Assembly (NCBI RefSeq): GCF_000003605.2
Contig: NW_003129871.1
Coordinates: 122,456 to 160,300 of the forward strand
Direction: 5' to 3'
Source of the DNA: Saccoglossus kowalevskii
Taxonomy: Eukaryota > Hemichordata > Enteropneusta > Harrimaniidae
Length of the DNA stretch: 37,845 bases
The translations under genes and the position numbers were made by a program. Under the pieces are notes generated by a model that was not told the origin of the DNA, did no database searches, and saw only the letters and a program-made list of their open reading frames with translations. Below, piece after piece: positions 1 to 12,000 of this stretch (within the stretch, counting starts at the first letter, position 1; every line of letters begins with the position of its first letter).

Positions 1-352
1 CAGATTTTTACCCAAAGCTAATCAAATCTGCGCATTAGTTTGGAGCATCTGTGTGCCAAGTTTCATCAAAATCCAATGAGTGGTTCTTTAGATATCAGTT
101 GAAAAGTCATGAAACAGCTAAAAATCAGCTAATTATCATGCAAATTAGGTAATTAATATGCATGGATTTTTACCAAAACCTAATCAAATCTGCGCATTGG
201 CCCAGAGCATCTATGCACCAAGTTTCATCAAAAACTGATGTATGGTTCTTGAGATATCAGTGGAACAGACGGACACACATACACACACACATACACACAT
301 ACAGACACACTAATTGCAAAGACTCCCTTTTTGTGCTTCGCACACGGGAGTC
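1..352 (+). mobile_element. 3' end of a pearl/HINE-like element
   Basis: Two copies of a 162-bp core unit (starting at 4 and 166) are followed by a CA-rich microsatellite (about 273-310) and a terminal hairpin, GACTCCC at 321-327 pairing with GGGAGTC at 346-352. Core repeats of about 160 bp, then a microsatellite, then a hairpin end is the layout of oyster 'pearl' elements, now usually placed with Helentron-associated elements. The left end is outside the window. Confidence 0.65.
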
Positions 353-2359
353 AAAAACTAATCTAACTGCAAAACAAAATAGTCAACTGTTATTAGAAGA
401 TACAACACCCAGCAGTACAGGAAACAAGTGGCAAAATATCAAAGTAACGGAAAGCTGATGAAGTCAATTTATAATTTAGGTGGTCAGACGACGACGACGA
501 CGACATCAAGAAGAGCTACTTTAAAATCTCATTGTTGAAATTATGGTATGAAGAAAATAATTAAATATTTTGAAATTAATGCTTTAACAGGAAAACATAT
601 TGTCACCCACTGCCTCAATCTGGGTTGGGAACAACCAGCTTTCAATACCAGCATGTCTGGAAATCAAAATGTTTAGTCCAACTTGGGGAATTCACTGCTG
701 CAATTGCTTACACAACCAGCTGCAATATTATTAGATCTTACGAAATATCCAAAACCTCTTGATGGTTAACAATTAACTATTGAAGCACCAACAGTCAAAT
801 TTTGTGCCAACAAACAATTGAATCTATTTCTAATAGATTTCTATAATCTCTGAGTGTAACTCTGCATACTATAATTGTACCCACCAACAATTTGGTGTAA
901 ATTTTGGCTTATTTTTCTACAATATTTCTTGAATTTTACACCCAAATGGACATAATTTATTATTCGCTACACGTCTAGATCGGAATTTGTTTGGAAGTAA
1001 AGAAATAAAATAAATTATGTGGATTTTATTTTATTATGAAGCATGACCAAAAGTTGGCTTGGACTTGGTGTTTTAAGAAAATAATTGTACACAGATTTCT
1101 AAGTGATTTTAAATTTTTCTGATGTCACATAATGCAATCTTTCTTTCAAATATTAATAAAATAAAACTGAATTATGGAAATGTTTCAAACCCACAATCAT
1201 GAGCTACACAATGAGATATGAGAGGAAAGTATTAAACAATACAATTGTCACAAATTTGCGACAAAATATCCATGTGCTTTTCTTCTAACCAGGCGATACT
1301 GAGAGAAAATTTCAGTAAATATTTGAGGAGGATTCTGTTTTATATTATTATTTAATAAATACAGTGCTGTTTTTTTTAAAAACATATTTGTATATACAAT
1401 TACAATGCTAATTCATGTGAATGATATTGATTATAGAATTGAATTGTGGGATCTGGTAGATTGTTTTATAGATAGTAAGGTTGTAATGAGTCTCTGAGAT
1501 AAATAAATTCTAGTTAATAAAACAAGGCAGTAAAGACATCAACAGTGTCACTGTGATTATCCGCATAATCATTGCTTTTTTCAACACAAGTTAGTGTTTT
1601 TAGTGTTTGCAATTTCACATACGTTAATTCCAATGATATCCTTTGACTATAGCCATACACTATGGCTATTGACTGCATATCGGAACACTGCCAAGGTTTT
1701 TGTATTTTTGTTGAATCTCCTTTTTCTTTAATGATTTTATCTTACCTTATTGCACATCTCTACTAGATGGGAATATACATCAAGGATTAAACTTTTACTA
1801 AAACTTACTTTGACTATAGACGTCTATAATAGGGGGGGGCAAGGGTTATTTTCGTTCAACGTAATTGCAATATTTTTTTATTCGTACAACGTAAATAGAA
1901 AAAATAAATTCCGTAATTCTGTAATCACCGGCTAGACGTACAATGCAATCAATGAATAATTTTTTTCGTACAATGTAAAAATGTGTCATTTTTCTCGGTA
2001 CGTACAAGAATTTACATCCTAATAAAAAAATCATAAAAAATAATCCAGGGAAATTACATTTTAGAAACTGTAAAACGACTAGATGATACAATTCACTACA
2101 AAATTGAATGTTAAGACGTAAAAGGCCCTCTAACCGAATGAAGAGCATTACGAAGGTAATATGCGCATGCGCCTCTACACACGGCGCAGTAATGGGGGAG
2201 AATTTGAGTTCGAGAGTTCTTTGGACCATTCAATGTTCCATTTTTAACATTGTAAACTGTAAAAACGTTTTTTTTCCTTTGTAAATTGTAAAAAAACCTT
2301 TTTATTTCCCATAAAACTGTACCAGTTACCCCCCTTGCCTCCCCTCTATAATTACCCAT
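353..2359. other. Flanking DNA without recognised genes
   Basis: AT-rich sequence with a short (GAC)n run at about 487-506. The region 1840-2330 holds several imperfect copies of a TTTACATTGTACGAA-like motif on both strands, which may be a decayed inverted-repeat element. No coding region is supported. Confidence 0.5.
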
Positions 2360-2557
2360 GTGCTATTACTGTAAAATCTTCACTAGAAGCTGTGGCTTTT
2401 ATTAAAATGATACAATGTAACAGAGGAGATGTGGCTTCTATTAGAGCATCTACATATATGAGAAATGATGAATATTTGGTTCTCAATTGTTCAAAAAGAA
2501 TATGTGTGGCTTCCAATAGAGATGCAGCTTCTAATACAGATTTTACGGTAATAGAGC
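2360..2557. mobile_element. MITE with imperfect terminal inverted repeats
   Basis: 2365-2392 (ATTACTGTAAAATC...AGAAGCTG) is the imperfect reverse complement of 2525-2552. Internal copies of GTGGCTTCTATTAGA occur. The open frames on both strands here are products of this symmetry. It lies just downstream of the calpain-15 stop codon, so it may be in the 3' UTR. Confidence 0.6.
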
Positions 2558-2582
2558 AAATATCAAGCATGTTATGCATCCA

Positions 2583-2792
2583 TTAACCTTTTCAACACCA
2601 TTTCCTCCTTTTCATCAAAAATTCACAAAATAATCCTGTTTATAGTCTGCACTTCGCTTCAGAATATTGAAACAAAAATAGCCAGATTTCTTTTGAGTAA
2701 AAACTGAAAATTGACTGAAATTTTTTACGGTATGTTGGTTCCAAAAGTGCAGCAAAATTTGGGCAACAAAGACTGATAGTGATAAAGATTAA
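2583..2792. mobile_element. Family A MITE (TTAACCTTTTCAnCACC ends), decayed copy
   Basis: The left end TTAACCTTTTCAACACCA matches the copies at 8726 and 14219. The right end GATAGTGATAAAGATTAA is a degraded form of TGGTGGTGAAAAGGTTAA. TTAA is present at both ends. Confidence 0.55.
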
Positions 2793-2867
2793 AATGCTAA
2801 TTAATTCACAACATGGTTTAGTAAAATATAAATATGATAATTAGGTTCCAAAAGATAAAACACCAGA

Positions 2868-3039
2868 TTATAAAGGCCTGACTGAATGTAGTCCAAATAC
2901 ATCCTGTGATATGTACGGTATATGTGACTGTCCTGCTCCCCAGTTATCAAGAGTGTCTTGAGAGGACATTCTGTGTGTAATCCGATGTACAATGGTAAAA
3001 CCACTGCCTTCCAGCTGACTTAAAACATTTAACACTTGC
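2868..3039 (-). CDS. CAPN15: Calpain-15 exon 14: C terminus and stop
   Basis: Acceptor after a T-rich tract ending CAG at 3040. The exon encodes [20 protein letters not shown] and ends [12 protein letters not shown], then TAA at 2870-2868. The QVL.LSQLEG.GF..THR block and the terminal RPL agree with family members, so the C terminus is complete. The 3' UTR was not delimited; an AATAAA on the minus strand lies at 2403-2398 inside a MITE. Confidence 0.97.
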
Positions 3040-6000
3040 CTGAAAAAAAAGAAAAGAAAACAGCTTTTACAGAAACTGAAACTAAAAGTAAAATGAGATC
3101 TGACATGAATTTAATGAAAGACTATTCGTTTGTCACAATTACACCTACCATATTTTTTCTATTGAAAGTGCATCTCTAACAGAAGCGCATATAAACCAAA
3201 AATGTAATCAGACTGAATCATTAGGAATAGGACTTATTTTAACCACAGACACACCTCTGTGATTTTTTCTTGTTTGTGTATGACCCCTTTTATCTTCACT
3301 GGAAGATATTATAAGTTTATAAATATCATTATTTGTATTATATTTTTATCTTTAAGTTTATATACTGGGTAGTAATTTAAATGGAATGCTGTGTTTGGTG
3401 TGCTTGGTGAAAGGAGTCAACCTGGAATATTAAACTGTGCTGAGAATAAAAATCAACAGCCATCCACACGCACAGAAAAAAGGCACCATGCTGCCATTGC
3501 CAGAGATTCGTGTACATTTAAGTTACCTGTGTAATGGCGGTACACTGTCGGTTGTCACCAAACATCCCCTGCTGGACACCACATTGAAACTATTAGTACA
3601 ATCGCACTTGATGTGCAATGAGCGGTCTTGATGGCGGTTTTCAACGACGACAATCAAACCTGCCCAACCATGATCTAAATAGTAACATGTGACACCTTCA
3701 CGAGCCTGAAATGAGAGGTATAAAAATATTAATTTTGTGATGTGATTATTTCTGAAGTTTAAAATTCATTCCATATCCTCTGAGGGGCATGTTATCTAAA
3801 TTAAAATATTGCAGCCTGAGTATTGATGTTTGTGCAAATAATATATTGTAATATATTGGATTGATACACACACACTTACAAGATGTATTTATTAGTCTAG
3901 CATAAATAAAGGCAAATTGAAGGAGGTGAACCTCCCTTTGCCGTTACTGCTTCATTCTCTATTTAGACTTTCCTTAATTTTTTGAGGCAGGAATGACTTG
4001 TCATAGACAATTTTATGAATATTCAATACTCATTAGCATAACGAAAATGGTGATGAGAGTGTTGATTTTTCTGGAGTACATTTTGTATTTATCTCTGACA
4101 GAGGACAATAAAATGGTGTTTGTTAAAACAGTTTGGGTTCACATGTGTCTTGTTAAAGATGTACGTCAAAGAACGCAAGTACATTTTTCATTTCTTATAT
4201 ATACATGTACAATATTTACATTAAAAGCACATCGCTAACAGAAGTGCACATGAACTAAAAATTGCATTTACTGTATGCATTATCATTTTAAAATAACTTA
4301 TTTTACTCATAGACATGCATCTGTCATTCATGTAAGCACATGCGCTGCAAATACAGCATATAACATTTATGTGTATGCAAATCCCCTGACTGACACAGCA
4401 TCTATATCCTATTTGCTCTATCAGTATTTTGCAATTGTGTAAATAACAATTTCTATAGGCATTTCTATAGTCAAAATAATTCAGATTTTACAAATTTTTT
4501 TTTTTATACGTGCTTTCTATTGAAGATGCTCTTTTAATAGAACAATTATGGTACTCCAAGATTGAAATATAATATTACACTAACAATGGCGACACGTATT
4601 AACTAACCTCATGTCGTTTTCCCGCATGAACAGCGACTTGAATGACAGAGTCTGCGAGACACGTCATAGTTGGTGAGGTCTGAGACAGCATGATTGGTTT
4701 GGAACTATGTATGGTTAAGGTGTAACTTGGTAAATGCGTTTTCCGTACTGGACTCTTTGTACCTGAAAATCAATTTAATGAAGTTATCAAGTCATAATTA
4801 ACACGTTGGCCTTTTTTGTGCCTTTTCTGTGAACTCTCTGAAGTATATGCCCAATTGGGAGTCTCTATTATTATTAGACATCTGTCACTGTATTTCTCTA
4901 AGTTATAGAATGTTGTAATTTTGCAGTATTGCACAGGGTGTTTGCATCCTACCTTATTTGGAAATGCAAATAAATATGTAATATTTTTATAAGATGGTAG
5001 GGATGTTGTTCCACTAATTTGTGCCACCTTGTCCCAGTTCAGAAATTTCAGCTTGGTGCAATACACCCAAAACACACATTTTGTCTTACATTGATCTCTT
5101 ATACACTTCTAATACAGTCCATATGCTAGTACTGTTGTGTAGATAGGAAAAAGCATATTTTATATTCTGACTCCTTTAATTAAGACACCTTAAAACATAC
5201 ATGAAGACAAAGTATTGAGAGAGTATTGATAGACGTAGCTAAGATCAATGCGGCCCTGTACTGTCTTCTTTGGGGTATCCTCATAATAACTTTATTACGC
5301 AGATCTATGGAAAGAGAGCCAAAATACAGATCTGGAAGTTCTCACAAAGGCTTACATGAAAGAGGGAGACCTCAACTTGTTTAAATTCTACTAACAGTAT
5401 TCACAATGACAGTGACAGGGTTTTTGCCAGGATTTTAGCCAGCCACCTGTTTACATTTAGATTCTAGGCAGGCACTCCACATTTTAGACAGTTACAAAAT
5501 TACATTTGATGGGCACAATTGCTACAGATCTGTCCCGTTTTTTAATGAAAATCATGAGTAAATGAGTAAAAATAACCCCAAATAATCAACAAAAAATCAA
5601 ATGTAAATCTGTGTTTACAGACTAGAGACTGCTGCTACATACATTGATGACAGCAATAACACACAGCAGTTTTATACATCAATCTCATCAATTTCAAACC
5701 AGGGGTTTTTCTAAACTGGGGAACAGGGGTGCAGCGCACTGATACTCTCGGCTGGCGCCCTCTTACCGAATCGCTGATTGAGCTTTCAAGTCATAAATAT
5801 ATTTCTTGAGCCGCGTACTTCTGTGCTACCGTACAACATGAAATCTTTCTCAAATATAACTTTCTCTGTGAAAACTTCCCAGCAACACAAGCTGACAATG
5901 TGTCTAGACACCAAATACACTAAAATTACTCCAAAAATATTTCAATGGCTATATTTACACGGCACAGAAACCTTCGTATATGGTGTTTCCAGGTCAATCG

Positions 6001-9000
6001 CCTGTGTGTGCTCCCTCTTGTTAATTTTTTATAGTAAACCCCCTGTCAAACCTAACACTGCATGTTTGGTGATCTGGGGAGAATTTAACCTAATTTTTAC
6101 TGCTGAGTGACTGAGGGATTCTCAGTCTCTCTGGTGTGAGGCTAATCACTGAACCACACCCAGGTTAAATGAATGTTTAAACATTACCTTGCATATCCAC
6201 ACCAGTGGTCCAATGATTAAATGCAGCACACACAATAACATACAAGCCTGGTTCCAGCATTGCATCACAACCAACAAATCCCTTGACTTGTCTTCGGCAA
6301 TATGCAGCTACTTTATACATGCCGCTGGTGGACATCTGTGAGGTCTTTAACACTGTTATCATTAGATCCAGCGGACTACGGGCATTCTTTGCGGAACCTC
6401 TGATGGCACAAGTCAAATATTTTACCATAAATAACACAATTAGGACCAATGAGAATTTATGTACAGGCAGGCACATGTTCTACAATGGGTCCTACATTGG
6501 ACCTACCTTCTGGCAAAACAGAAATCTACTTATACATATATCATCTTTTTTTTAGCTTACATGTTCCATACATATTTTGATCATGTATCATGATCATATT
6601 TTTTGTATAGAAATTATTTTCACTGATTTTTGACAAGTTGAATGTAAAATATAGAAAAAAAGGTATACTCACTGGTTTTTATTTTCACTGAATCATTCCT
6701 TCAGCGAAAACGGCAAAAGTTAATTCCAAGCGAAAATACTGTGATATACTTTATTTTAGCTGGAATTAATTTTCGCTGAAAAGACTTTTTGAGTGTTTTG
6801 TATGGAATTTATTTTCACTGATTTTTGACAAGTTGAATGTAAAATATAGGAAAAAAGGTATATTCGCTGGATTTTATTTTCACTGAATCATTACTTCAGC
6901 GAAAATAGCGAAAATTAATTCCAAGCGAAAATAAAGTATTCTACAGTATTGCAATCATAGAAACAAAAAGTGTCAGGATTATGTTCATGCACAGTTATTC
7001 TCACCTCTCAGTTTCCTGAAAAAGTCCTAAATCAACCTCTGTGGGTTCATTTACTTGTAACATAGTAACCTGTAATGGACCACCAGCATAGTCTGGAAAC
7101 ACACCAGACAACCTGGCTTCTGACCAATCAGTTCTGGCTTTACAGATGTCTATGCAATCAAAGTAACTGAAATAAAGTATCGGAGTAAACTTGAATTTCA
7201 AATTGGAACCTAATTAAGATTATATAATTCTATTATTGGGATTAATAACAGGTTGCTATAGTGATTTGATTGGTTGAATTGTGAAGGTTCCTTACTTCAT
7301 CATGTCGTCCAGCGACATCCAAAATACTCCTTCTGCAGCTCCGTGTACCATCAAGGCATCTCGTAAATCCGGCGTCCACAATGGAGACTCATCAGACCAA
7401 TCTCCTTTCCATGAATAAGTGCCCCAAGGATTCCTTAATCTGATCAATCTGTATTAGTGTATAGAAAGAAAGTTATTGCATAATATGGGAATTCGAATCA
7501 CCAACAGTATACTAAATTTCAATTCACTTAAAGCAAACTGTTGTTAAAAGAAGGTGGCATCTTATGTGATCTTATGTGTTCATATGCATGTGTAGCAAAC
7601 ATGAATTCATTTACACATAATCTGAAACGATATGACTGCCAAACCATAGCCCTTTAAAGAACACAAAATAAACGTGTTGATAATAACTATTTAGACATCA
7701 TTAGACACAGAGTCAACGAAAAGGTTGATATGATCCAATAATATATGATAATAAGTACTAATAAGTACTAGTAGCTTGTAGCAAATCTATGTAGAATAAA
7801 TTTTATGATTTTGTATGCGGTATAATTTTGTTGGTATTATTTTGCTGTTCTACATCAAATTAACCAGAATGAAACAAAAAAAAACGATGCATCACATGAA
7901 TGAATCCCAGCTTTCTGACCTTATATGTGCAGCTTTCAAATATTTCCCGATGTTTGCTTGCTCACGAAATTAAAAACACAAGAATAATTAATGGTCCTAG
8001 ACTTTTCACTAGCCAAGCTGGTGGATATGCATCTGAAATGCATTGATAGTTGATTCTTTGATTGAACTGGATGAATTTAATTACTTGGAATTTCAGAGGA
8101 TCTTATTATGCTACTGTAGCTGTGTTTGACAGGTGTCCCATGCGACAAACATGCATATGCAAAATACATTGTCTGTTTACATGAAATTTGATCATGCCTT
8201 GCACACTGATTGAGATGCTCTAAAATGTTTGTTTGTTTTTTTTCAATTAGTTCAACAGACTGTGGCACTGGTGGTATATGTAAATGCTGATATAGTTGAC
8301 AGGTTAAGGTGTGAGGTGCGACTGTTATAACCCCCACACCCATCCCTGTCCCCTTATCAACACCACAGAGAAACATCATATCATGCCAGTCACAATGTCT
8401 GTCTGTTCAAATCAGGCGTTTGTGGAGAACCAGTGCATATCAAATGTGATAAAGACAAAACTTGGAGAAGAAATTAAATACTGGCTAAATATTGATATAG
8501 CTGTTTGATCCCAGTAAAGATAACGTCTAAATAAAAATGTACCAAATATAGACAAGTTTTAATACTAACAAATTCCCAGTGATAATTGACACAGCACTGC
8601 ACTAGAGTGGAAATTCCAATGAAAAAATACTTAACAAAACCAGTAACACATGGTGAGAATGAAATAATCGTTACATTTAGAATATTATATGTGTCCTTTA
8701 GATAGGTTCACTGCAAGATCCTGCATTAACCTTTTCATCACCACTCTTGCCAAAATTATTCTGTACTTTTTTCTTATATTCCTTAATAACGAACAAAATT
8801 GTCAATTTCCAATTTTCACTCAAAAGATTTAGATGTTTTTGTTCCAATCTCATGATAAATTAAATTTAAATTTGTGATGCAAACTGGTGGTGAAAAGGTT
8901 AACATGAAAATATTTTTGGGGTATTCATAATGTGCTATACATATTTGACGAGGATCAATTTTGATGAAATAAGGGTATCTCAATGTAATGATCCCCTCTC

Positions 9001-12000
9001 AATGATCGCAATGTCAATATTCAAATTCAAAACCATATCGCTCAAAATGTGCTATACACATTTGACGAGGATCAATTTTGATGAAATAAGGGTATCTCAA
9101 TGTAATGATCTCCTCTCAATGATCGCAATTTCAATATTCAAAACCATATCGCTCAAAATGTGCTATACACATTTGACGAGGATCAATTTTGATGAAATAA
9201 GGGTATCTCAATGTAATGATCTCCTCTCAATGATCGCAATTTCAATATTCAAAACCATATCGCTCAAAATGTGCTATACACATTTGACGAGGATCAATTT
9301 TGATGAAATAAGGGTATCTCAATGTAATGATCATCTCTCAATGATCGCAATTTCGATATTCAAATTCAAAACCATATCGCTCAAAATGTGCTATACACAT
9401 TTGACGAGGATCAATTTTGATGAAATAAGGGTATCTCAATGTAATGATCCCCTCTCAATGATCGCAATTTCAATATTCAAAACCATATCGCTCAAAATGT
9501 GCTATACACATTTGACGAGGATCAATTTTGATGAAATAAGGGTATCTCAATGTAACAAGTCATTGTCAATGACACGTCCCCGTTCCGTTCATATTTGAGT
9601 GACATATACATTCAAAGCAGATCATGACCGAAATGCACCTGCATATGTACAACACATTGTACTAAATCTGAACAAAATCCATCCATGCATGACTGAGATC
9701 TGGTTCCGGAATTGTGAAAATACGTGATTTTAATGCATTTTCGGTCTTAAAATGGCCATCATTCAGCTATTGTTAAGCGGATCATGAAACAAATGCACAT
9801 ATCTATTTGTGACATGATGCACCATGTGTGTGTGAAGTTTGAACTTGATCAATCCAGACATGTCTTGGATACGGATCCAGAACTGAATTCTTTAAGAAAA
9901 TGGCCGCCAGTCGGCCATTTTGAACTTGATCCGGGAAAAAAAAATGATGTGCATCAAGGTCCTATTATGTTTAATGTAAGTACCAAATTTGAATGAAATC
10001 CGTCCATGCATAACTGAGATCCGGGTTCGGAATGGTGAAAATGTGCGATTTCAATGCATTTTCGGCTTAAAGCGGCTGCCATTTGGCTATCGTTAATGGG
10101 ATCATGAAACAAATGCACATACATATTTGTGACATGATGTACTTGTGTGTGTGAAGTTTGAACTTGATCAATCCAGACATGTCTCGGATACGGATCCAGA
10201 ACTGAATTCTTTAAAACAAAATGGCCGCCAGTCGGCCATTTCGAACTTGATCCGAAAAAAAAAAATGACGTGCATCAAGGTCCTATTATGTTTAATGTAT
10301 GTACCAAATTTGAACGAAATCCGTCCATGCATAACTGAGATCCGGGTCCGGAATGGTGAAAATGTGCGATTTTGATGCATTTTCGGCCTTAAAATGGCCG
10401 CTATTCGGCTATCGTTAATCGAATCACGAAAAAAATGCATGTGCATATGTCCCATATAATGTGTGATATATGAGTGAAGTTTGAACATAATCGGTCCATG
10501 CATGTTCGAGATACAGGTGATCACGGACGGACGGACGGACGGACGGACGGACGGACGGACGCACACAGGGCAAAACATAAGTCCCCGTTTTCGGACTCCG
10601 TCCGAACGGGGACTAATGATCCCCTCTCAATGATCGCAATTTCAATATTCAAATTCAAAACCATATCGCTCAAAATGTGCTATACACATTTGACGAGGAT
10701 CAATTTTGATGAAATAAGGGTATCTCAATGTAATGATCCCCTCTCAATGATCGCAATTTCAATATTCAAAACCATATCGCTCAAAATGTGCTATACACAT
10801 TTGACGAGGATCAATTTTGATGAAATAAGGGTATCTCAATGTAAGGATCCCCTCTCAATGATTGCAATTTCAATATTCAAATTCAAAACCATATCGTTCA
10901 AATTTTTGTGACAGATGTGCGGTTCCGGCTTTTCACACAAAACGCAAAATCTTTGCAGTGAACGGAAATTCACCAATTATAAGCTAATCTCTAAAAACAA
11001 TTTCATTATACGTACAACTTTCACTGATCCTCACATGCTTACAGTGCATGGTTAAATGTAAGAGCATATACATGCATAGTAGTTTGGTTATGACTTCTAA
11101 TAACATTGCTGCAGGGACTTTGTAAGAAATAATGACCAAACAAACATAAGGAAAATGTAGAGTTCTACATGTTTACGTCAGCCATATTTTCAGTGACCTA
11201 CTTATTCAACAGAGCACGAAGAAAACATCACAAGCAATGGTGATTAAAGCAATTTCTTACCTGTGACCACATACTAGTATATCCTGCACATCCAGCACAG
11301 AGTACGCATGTCGCGGCCGTAAACCAATATCATGATAATCTTTATTGTTTACTTTCATATTACCTCCTCCACATGACGCACCCATCAGAAAACTGAAATA
11401 ATATGAAGTGATACAGAAATCAATATAATTGCACTTCATTGCCATATATGGACATTAGAACTCTTGAATTGTAATCAGAAGCCAGATTTATATTGTGAAT
11501 TACAGCACCCATTTCTTGCTACAAACTAATCGAAACAAATCCAACTTTTTTAGTGTAGCACATAGTTGTTAATGAAAATTTGACTCAATATATCTTGGCC
11601 ATGATTGGCTTGCACTTTTTACACAGGAATTTCTCAATGTGAACAGCTAAATTAGAAACCAAAAGAAAAATTGAGCTATCCAAACTAGTTTTTGAATTGC
11701 TGTAAACCATTTATTTTCACTGACATTTATATTTCACTATTTTGATGTTTTGAGCATATTCACTGTGTTTTAATCTCACAATTTTTTCAAGGAAACACTG
11801 AGTTTTATTTTTATTTTACATGTTCACAAAGATATAATTTAGGAGATGTTACTTATCAGCGAAAATAACAAAATTAAAACCAAGTGAATAATTAATGCAC
11901 TTATGAGTCTTGATGGAATTTTTCGTTGAAGAATATGTAGCGGTTTTAAATGTTCTGCATATTTACAATTTGACTTGTTATGAAGCCTTTAAAAATGCTT

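Noticed and set aside
2335-2586. Overlapping open frames on both strands at 2335-2586
   Set aside because: They arise from the inverted-repeat symmetry of the MITE at 2360-2557; the two predicted peptides share segments for that reason.
6283-6555. Plus-strand 90-codon frame
   Set aside because: Antisense shadow of calpain-15 exon 11.
8930-9598. 222-codon open frame as a repeat protein gene
   Set aside because: It is exactly the satellite array read in a frame kept open by unit length divisible by three; no promoter, splice context or domain.
8926-10900. CRISPR-like array
   Set aside because: Units are contiguous satellite copies without unique spacers, and the genome is an animal one.
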